Positions 57,323 to 64,000 of a stretch of DNA of 64,000 bases are shown piece by piece. This DNA comes from Chloromonas sp. AAM2 (Eukaryota; Chlorophyta; Chlorophyceae; Chlamydomonadales; Chlamydomonadaceae). How positions within the stretch are numbered: position 1 is the first letter of the stretch; each line of letters begins with the position of its first letter. The DNA lies in NCBI GenBank assembly GCA_004335635.1, contig QAXH01005449.1, positions 5,754 through 69,753 of the forward strand, in the 5' to 3' direction. The translations under genes and the position numbers were made by a program. The notes under the pieces were generated by a model. The model had not been told where the DNA came from, did no database searches, and was given only the letters and a program-made list of their open reading frames with translations.

Positions 57323-58510
57323 TCCGTTGCACGCCAGTTGGTGCGAGCTGAACAGTGCATGCTTCGAAATATGTGCTTGCAGCTGCGTGGACCAGGAGGC
57401 TTCTGATGTGCTGACGGACTACAGCTGTGAGCCACAACTGAAGCATGGCTGGGCTAAAAGGGTTAGAATAATGGAGAAGGATCGCCGAATGCCGGATGGA
57501 ATGCGTGGTCAAAGGATTGTTCATGGGCCAGCAGCCAGCACATATTGTGTACTCAGTTGGCCATAGTTGCACTGAGTGCGAGCAGCAGGTGGTTGTTACC
57601 ACTGCAGTGCTGCGGGCAGACAACACACGCCTGCACAGGTTGTGTGCGCACCTTACTGTCTCTTTTGTTGGGCGTGAATGGCCTGTCTGGGTAAGGAAGA
57701 CGCCCAGCTTCATAACTAAACACGCCGCCAGCTTAGGTTTATTTATGTATATCCCCGAACGCAGTGGTTTTATCATGACCAGGACAAGCCTTGACCAAAG
57801 TTTTGAAGCAGCTGTTTGGGCTTGGACCCGGGTGTCACATCTCCGCGGCAGGCCATCTGCGTCTCAGGTGTCTGAATCCTGATACTTTGTGGTTGTCTCG
57901 TGATGCTTGTCCAGTTGCAGAGAGCCTGGACGTGTTGGTTGCAGGCACCTGTGCTGAATGCCTGATTTCTCGCCGCCCCCAGCCAGCCCTTGAAGGAAAT
58001 TACCAATAATGCATTTTGCCACAATTCCAACAATGCAGTTTCCAACACGCTCACACGCTTCTGACGGAGGTGCATTGGGGTGTGGCGTCTGCCCTTCGTC
58101 CAGTGGTGGCGCTTCTGCTGTTTCGTTGAACATAGTGGGCCTCTCCTTCTGAAAATACTAGTCCTACAGATAACTGAAAGCCTCATCACGGTGCCAGTCC
58201 CAAAATTGTCCCAGAACTGGCAAACTGTTTTTTCCGCCATGGTTGCAAATGGTGTAGAATGTGTGGGGAATGCAGCTAGTACAATGAGCATTCTTCAAGG
58301 CCTGTTCTCCACTCAACAAAGGGCATCAGGCAGGGCACTCTTTTCGCTCCAAGCCTTATCGCTGATATGTGTGATGTTTGACCGGTCAAGTCAGAAGTCA
58401 GGCGTTGACCCGTCTTTGTTTGAGGAAACGGACGTACAGACATGCGAGCTGAAGTACAGCACTGATAACATCACGACGTAGAGGCAGCCAGTTGTAACCT
58501 GTCAAAGCAC
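57323..58510. other. Stretch between Tic20 repeat and TrmL gene
   Basis: The last exon of Tic20 may be here but I could not place it. The right half (about 57960-58240) is repeat-derived. No other gene is supported. Confidence 0.45.
57960..58235 (-). mobile_element. R2-type element end joined to the 7.1-kb shared segment
   Basis: On the minus strand it begins with AACAGTTTGCCAGTTCTGGG, the R2 end, continues through CTAGTATTTTCAG, as in the 369-bp element, and then into the segment shared with 7080-7310 (GAGGCCCACTATGTTCAACG). No matching left end was found, so it is truncated. It may be a longer relative of the short elements. Confidence 0.65.
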
Positions 58511-60865
58511 ATGGCGTCAGCGCATTGCCCGGATGCGGGCTTATTCCGAAGCCGAACAGGGCAGACATCGCCAAGCACACAGGTACCCTCTATCTGGTCA
58601 AGAACTGCCCCCCTTTGCTCCCGGAGAGCATGCATGCACGTCCGGCTGCTCTGCCGGACATGTGCTGAACAGCCAGCCGGCAAGGCCACTGCGCATGCCA
58701 CCTCTGCAAGCCGCACATCTGATTGGAGTTTGGAGCAGACACAAAAAAGGTAAACACATGCCAACAGCGCATGTCTATTAGACAACGCACTGGTCTGCAT
58801 GCATGCAGCCACAGCTTGACTCCACCGCTGTGCAGATTGGAAGGGCAGCGGAATGACCTGCACTTGGTAATGGTGCACCCACAGATACCTCAAAATGCTG
58901 GTGCGTAGGGGTGCACAGGCAATGGGTCAGCCGATGGCCGACCCAGCCAGAATGCATGACACAGTTGTCCATACCCACTAGCCATCGACCGTTCCACGTG
59001 CTCTAGCAAGGCCACTGCACAGGCTGCATAGTTCCTTCTTGCAATCGGAAAACTTTGAGAAATTTCTTGTCAAAGACAGCGTTGACCTAGGGTCTTAGGT
59101 GCATGAACCAGCACTCCTGGGCCATATGGCAGACCGGCCGTCCTCACCATGTTGGTTGCTGTCCACAGGCAATGTGGCGCGCACGTGTGCTGGGACCGGC
59201 GTAGCATTGCACCTAGTAGAACCGCTGGGCTTTGACCTGGACGACAAGAAGTAAGCCGGGTCACAGGCCCTGACCGCGTAAATTACATACTGTTGAGGGG
59301 CATACCCCATGCCATGTGATCATGCTCCAGCACCACGTGAAGGTCTTAAACAGCCGTAAGCAGCCAGAGCAATTGTTGAGTAATGGAACTTGTCAAGCAT
59401 GTGGCTGCTTGGCGGCTCACCTGCTCCATCGCACAACCATCAATTCAATTTCACAGTCAACATTTGCTGTGCACATGCACATACCTGCAGCACTGCTGGC
59501 TGATCATGTTCAACGCCTGTTCAACAGTCGGTGTTGATTTCCTGTAGGTTGAAGCGTGCGGGCCTGGATTACTGGGACTCAGTCACAGCAAAGCCTCACA
59601 GTTCGTGGAAGGTATGGTAGAGCCCAAAAAATGAGCTTTCGTTTGCCACTGAACTTCTGCACCCCCAACAGCCCTTGCCCTCCGTTTGCTGCACAGGCCT
59701 TCTATCAGTTCTTTCTGTCACTGCCGCAGCCGCGGCGGCTGGTTGCGTTCACCGTGTTTGGCACGCAGTACTATGCTGGACCGGGTGCGTGCACTGCCTC
59801 GTGTGCAACCGTGTGTGACACGGCAATCCTGGCTGACAGGCCTGAAAACACACTGCTTGTCATTTTGAACATTTCAGAGAAGCTGACAAGCTCAGCTTTA
59901 CACCATCTTCTGTTGGCGTGGCCTGTTAGGAAGGAGCAGCTTTCTGGCAAGAAACATCACGAGCCGAGGCGGATTCGGTGGCGTGCCCCTTGTGTACAGA
60001 ATTCACGTACCAGGCCGGCGACTGGCTTGTGTTTGGTGCTGAGACCAGTGGCCTGCCCCCGGAAGTGCATGAAGACATCCTAGCGTCTGGGGGCCAGCTA
60101 GTTAAGATTCCGATTTTGGACACACACGTCAGGTGAGTGACAGTGGTGCATGTGGTACTGAAACACAATAAGCTGACAGGTCCAAGCACGCCACTTGTTT
60201 CTTATCACAGGTTTTTACAGCATTTGCAGCAGATAGATTGTGATGCACACTGGTGAAGGTGCGCTTGGCATCATGGGTCATTGCCTGATCTGCCACTGAA
60301 CACAGGTCCCTGAACTTGGCGGTTTGTGCTGGTGTTGGAGTGTTTGAAGCACTGCGACAACTGGACGCTGGCAAACACCAGGTGGCTCCCAGGTAGGCCT
60401 GGGGTGTGTGCGGGTGTGACTCTGTTGAGCTTTGGATAGATGAGTTCGAAGGTGCCTGCTACAGTCTAACAAACCTCCAGCGCCTGCACGGTAATGGGTC
60501 ATGCACCATCATCATCTTGCAGAGCAGGTAGCTGTGTTGAACAAGACAACCACATCTCCTGCTGAGGGCATTAAGGGGTGTTGCTGCGTGACCAGTCTGA
60601 TGAACACTGGCTAAGGTGACTGTCTGTGTTGAGGTGTGGGTAGATGGGTCTGAAGGCTGCACATTGTCTATCACGATCACGCGCATGGTGTTTCCACAGG
60701 TGGCTGTGGGTCTCTTCTTCTACCAAGGGCATTGATGAGGGGGGTTCCTGCATGAGTCTGTCACTTGTCTCAACACTGGCTAAGTGAGCTGTGTCCTATG
60801 TCCGCAGGCAGTCACCTTCGTTTGAAGAAACAATTGCGAGGTACCACACCAAGAGTGTCCAATAA
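58511..60865 (+). CDS. trmL: tRNA (cytidine/uridine-34-2'-O)-methyltransferase, TrmL type (SpoU/SPOUT), 271 aa
   Basis: Eight exons join in phase: 58511-58749, 58836-58900, 59169-59250, 59548-59611, 59697-59784, 60000-60132, 60306-60392 and 60808-60865. The first 80 residues are Arg/Ser/Ala-rich and probably an organelle transit peptide. The SPOUT motifs follow in order: [20 protein letters not shown] (motif 1 region), [26 protein letters not shown], then [17 protein letters not shown] (motif 2, about 186-202) and [20 protein letters not shown] (motif 3), which form the trefoil-knot AdoMet site. By family this enzyme methylates the ribose of the wobble base of tRNA-Leu. With a transit peptide it would serve a plastid or mitochondrion; which one cannot be told. 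Codons and introns resemble its neighbours. Confidence 0.95.
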
Positions 60866-61165
60866 AAAGCTGTAGTTGAGGCAACATGAGTATTGAACTT
60901 CCATCCACAGCTGGTTACCTTAACCTGGCATGACATGCTACTCGGCTTGTTGCATAGACAGTGTTTTGCTAGACAGTGACTGTGTGCAACAGTTAGAGGT
61001 ACGCGAACAATCAGGCTCCACAGCACACTTGGCGCTTTGGATGTGCAACAGAATGCCCCAGCTTATCCATGACAAACAACGTGCCACCCGTCCAGCTTAA
61101 ACGAGCATCACATGACATGTCAGCTGTAGATTGAAGTGTGATGCCTGCCATTGCATGCAAGCACA

Positions 61166-63916
61166 CTATCTTCTCCGCCCTTGCCTCTGCACGGGTTGTG
61201 GCCGATAGGCGGCTACGGGCGGGGGCCTCAGCAGCGCCTCCAGCCGTGTGATTTCGGCCTGAAGGGATGCAGCCCGTCGCCTGCACAGGCATGTACACAA
61301 CCAAACAGGGCTGACTGATGCAAAACTGACAAACTCACTGGCTTTACACAAATTCTGATGTCAGGGCTTGTTGTCTACTGGCGGGTTGCTCCGGGTGATG
61401 GCTGTTGAATCTAGAGAAACAAAACTGTGCTTGCCTCTTTGCTGCTTAACTGCCAGCTTTTGGAGCAACTCTGTGACACCATGGTGTTCAACTGCCTTCA
61501 CTGTCTGTTTGTGTTCCATTATCACACCTGCGAAACTCTGCCGCCAGGTCCAGCAGCCAGGGCGTGCCTGCAGTATTACAGGCCGCCTGCACACCGGGCC
61601 CCTCGTCCAGCGCAGCGCAGCGGCGCGAGTGATCCTCGAGCCTGGCTGTCAACCGCCGCAGCTCTTGTTGCAAATGCTGGCTGGAACCTGAACAGCACAA
61701 CAGCCAGTCTCCTTCATTGCAATGCACTGCACCAACAGCACGCCTGGACTGATGAGCGTCCCCATTAGCAAAGGCCTACCTGTGGCATAGTTGGCGATGT
61801 AAGCACGTGCAGCACGAAGGCAGCACGGGCAAAGCAAGCAAGTAGAATAATGTGCAAGCAGGCGGGGTAGCATACGCAGCAGTAGCTATGTAATAGGGCA
61901 CTGTGGTCATGGGCCTTGCCTTGGAATGGTGCTCGTTTGCTCTGTCTCCAAGGCCCATCCAGCGGGTCAATGTCCAGCTGTGAGCCCGTGTCGTCGTACA
62001 CATCCTGGTCGTGTGGGTCCAGTGCGGGTGGGCGGAACTGCGGCTGGTCCACGGCGCAGAGCTGCGGGCCGCCGGTTGCGGAGCGGGTCACGGGCGGCAG
62101 GAAGCCGTAGTAGACCAGCACCTCGTCGTCCCGCAGCCCTTGGTGGTAAGTGAAGGTCACCTGAAGGGGGGCAGGCACGTGACGGTGCGGGCAAGTGAAG
62201 GTTGTGCTTGAGTGTGATGCACGAGATGCACGAACAAGCTCAGATGCAGTACTGGGTTCAACACTGATAGTTACCATGCTGATGGTGGGAGATAAGGCAT
62301 TGACAGGGGTTGTGCAGCGATGAACCAGCTGCTCTGGCTCCTACCTCGTCTCCCTTGGACACAGGCCGCTTGCTGCGGATGCTATTCGAGCGGTTGTACC
62401 GGGGTGCCCACTGCAGCGGCACAGGTGAGCCAGGGGGCACACGCCTCGATTCCAGGCTTTGTGTAGCCTCGGACTCCTCGCTCTGCAGCTGCATGGCTGC
62501 CATCCGTTCACTCACGCCATTCAAACCGTGATCTCCATTTTGAACGCTGTCCTCATTGAGTTGGCCTGCGTAGTAGTTGGCAGACGTGTGCACACAATCG
62601 ACCACCAAGGCAATGCAGATCAGTGTGTGTTGCCTCTCAGCCCTGGTTCCTACAGTCCATGGCAAGGCAGGGCTGAGTACTGGAAGAAGTGCTGGAAACC
62701 GAGCCGTCCTCTAGCTGACAGTCATACGGAACAAGCGCTGGACTGGTGCGCACCTTTAAACTCCTCATCTTCCCCTTCATGTTCCGTGTCGCTGTCCTCT
62801 GGGGGCGAGTCATCCGCACACTCAGACTCGGAGGACGAGTGGAGGCACCCCTGCGCACTACCAGCACAACAAGGCCTTGTCAGCACACAGCAGGCGGTGG
62901 CAGTCAGGAGAGCAACGTCCAAAGCTAGGGCCAGTATGCCCAGGAACATGAGTGCTAGGCTACAATAGGAAGTCGGCTTACAAAAGCAGGTGACAGAGGC
63001 CTGGACAAAGTAGGAATGTCTGGTGCACCCACGTACCTCTCAGCTGCTGTTGCAATGCAACTCATTTATCCAAGCCATAGACCGGCTAGTTGTAGTCTAG
63101 GTAGGCATCGTTAGGAAGGCAAAGACAACAGCAGACTAACGATAGGCATACGTGTTGCAAGTGTCTGATAACAAGTCACGGAAGAACCAGGTGAACGTGC
63201 AGGTTGCCATCGGACCCGGGACTCCGTATCCTTCAACGACCAGATCATAGATGGGCTTTTCCCGTCAGTTGCACTTCAGGTTAACATCATTGAAAGTAAA
63301 AGACAAAATGGGATGTGCAGGTTGCCATTGAAGCTTAGAAGCACTGCCAAGGAACTAAGCTACAGCACATCCGTATCCCTCACCGACTGGATAGCTCTGC
63401 CTGTTCCATGTGCACACTACCAACTGCACTGTACGGCACTCACATTTGCCAGTCTCTCATCCGTGTGGTTGACCATGTCCAGAAGGGGCACCATGACCAT
63501 GGTCTCTCGCCTGGCCCCGCCGCCAGCTGACTCATGCTCATACGAGCTGGAGAAGGTGCGGCTGCACACCTGCAACACGTGGTGCATGTGGGCAGCACCA
63601 AGGAGGTCAGCACTACTTCAATGTGCCAAGGAATTACCACTGTAGCAGCAAGGGTGGCAGAAGCCCTGGTGCTTGTCTTAGTTATCTGTTTGAAGGGCTG
63701 AGGCAAGAAGGCGTTGAGCAATCTGTTTGTGTGCATCGCGGTGCAGCATGCAGGCATGCCCACCAGGCTAGCTGCCCACTCCACATCCGCGAGGGAGGCC
63801 ACACACAAGCCATTGAGCACCGGGCTTGTCACGCAGCCGCCACCTGCACTGGGCATGCATGGCTGCTCTGCCGGACTGCCGGCTTCTGCCCTGGCCACGC
63901 CACCATCCGATGGTTG
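61166..63916 (-). CDS. SET-domain protein, Rubisco-LSMT-like, N-terminus outside window (397 aa seen)
   Basis: Nine exons join in phase: 63916-63764, 63569-63444, 62850-62754, 62710-62654, 62565-62345, 62160-62002, 61885-61780, 61687-61528 and 61280-61166. The seen part starts inside the SET domain: ADVEWAASLVCSRTF, then the catalytic VPLLDMVNHTDE, then a Ser/acidic insert of about 120 residues (SESECADDSPPEDSDTEHEG), then KGDEVTFTYHQGL and EVLVYYGFLPP. This split-SET layout with a helical C-terminal region (LLLRMLPRLL, LQQELRRLTARLEDH, LQAEITRLEALL) resembles plant Rubisco large-subunit methyltransferase-like lysine methyltransferases. The 62002 donor (GTGTAC) is the weakest junction. The N-terminal SET motifs must lie beyond the right edge. 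Substrate is unknown. Confidence 0.8.
63195..63395. repeat. Imperfect direct repeat in SET-gene intron
   Basis: GTGCAGGTTGCCAT occurs at 63198 and 63315, and each copy is followed some distance on by TCCGTATCC(T/C)TCA(A/C)CGAC. The two halves look like diverged copies of one segment about 110-120 bp long. It is intronic. Confidence 0.5.
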
Positions 63917-64000
63917 CTGTGCGCCTTGACCGGTGTCCCCAGCCGGTGCAATTAACGGTTCACTCTGTGCAGACTGTTCTGACCATGTATTGGAGATTTT

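Noticed and set aside
1..64000. tRNA, rRNA or a dedicated mobile-defence or biosynthetic cluster
   Set aside because: I found no cloverleaf or rRNA sequence by eye, and the genes have unrelated housekeeping functions with no cluster logic.

Overview
The window is nuclear DNA from a eukaryotic green alga, probably a chlorophyte. Most genes are split by GT-AG introns, usually with a GCAG acceptor, and base composition is moderate. The gene set is plant-like: a CDPK, IspD of the plastid MEP pathway, a Tic20 translocon protein, a ClpT-type Clp accessory protein, a CID7-like PAM2/CUE/Smr protein and a DHH1/DDX6 helicase. CAG/polyQ tracts and long Ser/Pro/Gln-rich proteins are common. I cannot fix the genus. 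Exon models were built by hand by requiring splice consensus, reading-phase continuity and family similarity together. Ends of low-complexity proteins are less secure.

Layout. 0.8-3.7 kb (-): CID7-like protein with an incomplete Smr domain. 3.8-4.1 kb (-) and 4.4-5.4 kb (+): two small unknown membrane proteins, head to head. 5.4-8.0 kb: repeats. 8.0-13.1 kb (-): calcium-dependent protein kinase with a very long C-terminal tail. 13.1-15.2 kb: intergenic with a small fold-back element. 15.2-21.7 kb (+): nuclear F1-ATPase alpha-like protein in 15 exons. 23.2-28.6 kb (-): large polyQ protein of unknown function. 29.3-32.5 kb (+): IQ-motif protein. 32.5-36.9 kb: gene-poor, repeat-rich stretch. 36.9-39.1 kb (-): DHH1/DDX6 helicase, divergent from ClpT at 39.3-42.0 kb (+). 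42.0-43.5 kb: inverted-repeat element. 43.6-45.5 kb (+): IspD. 46.5-53.4 kb (-): Ser/Pro/Gln-rich protein of about 1,560 residues with recurring R-x-S-[MI]-D motifs. 55.1-56.7 kb (+): Tic20, followed by a 37-bp minisatellite holding an assembly gap. 58.5-60.9 kb (+): TrmL-type tRNA 2'-O-methyltransferase. 61.2 kb to the right edge (-): SET-domain protein, partial.

The genes are mixed housekeeping functions, not one pathway. Three have plastid roles by family (Tic20, ClpT, IspD), two act in mRNA fate by family (DHH1, CID7-like), and two are linked to calcium (CDPK, IQ protein). The least expected content is the divergent F1-alpha paralog, the CDPK tail, the unknown RxSMD-repeat protein, and short mobile-element families, one of which lies beside a copied fragment of a coding exon.
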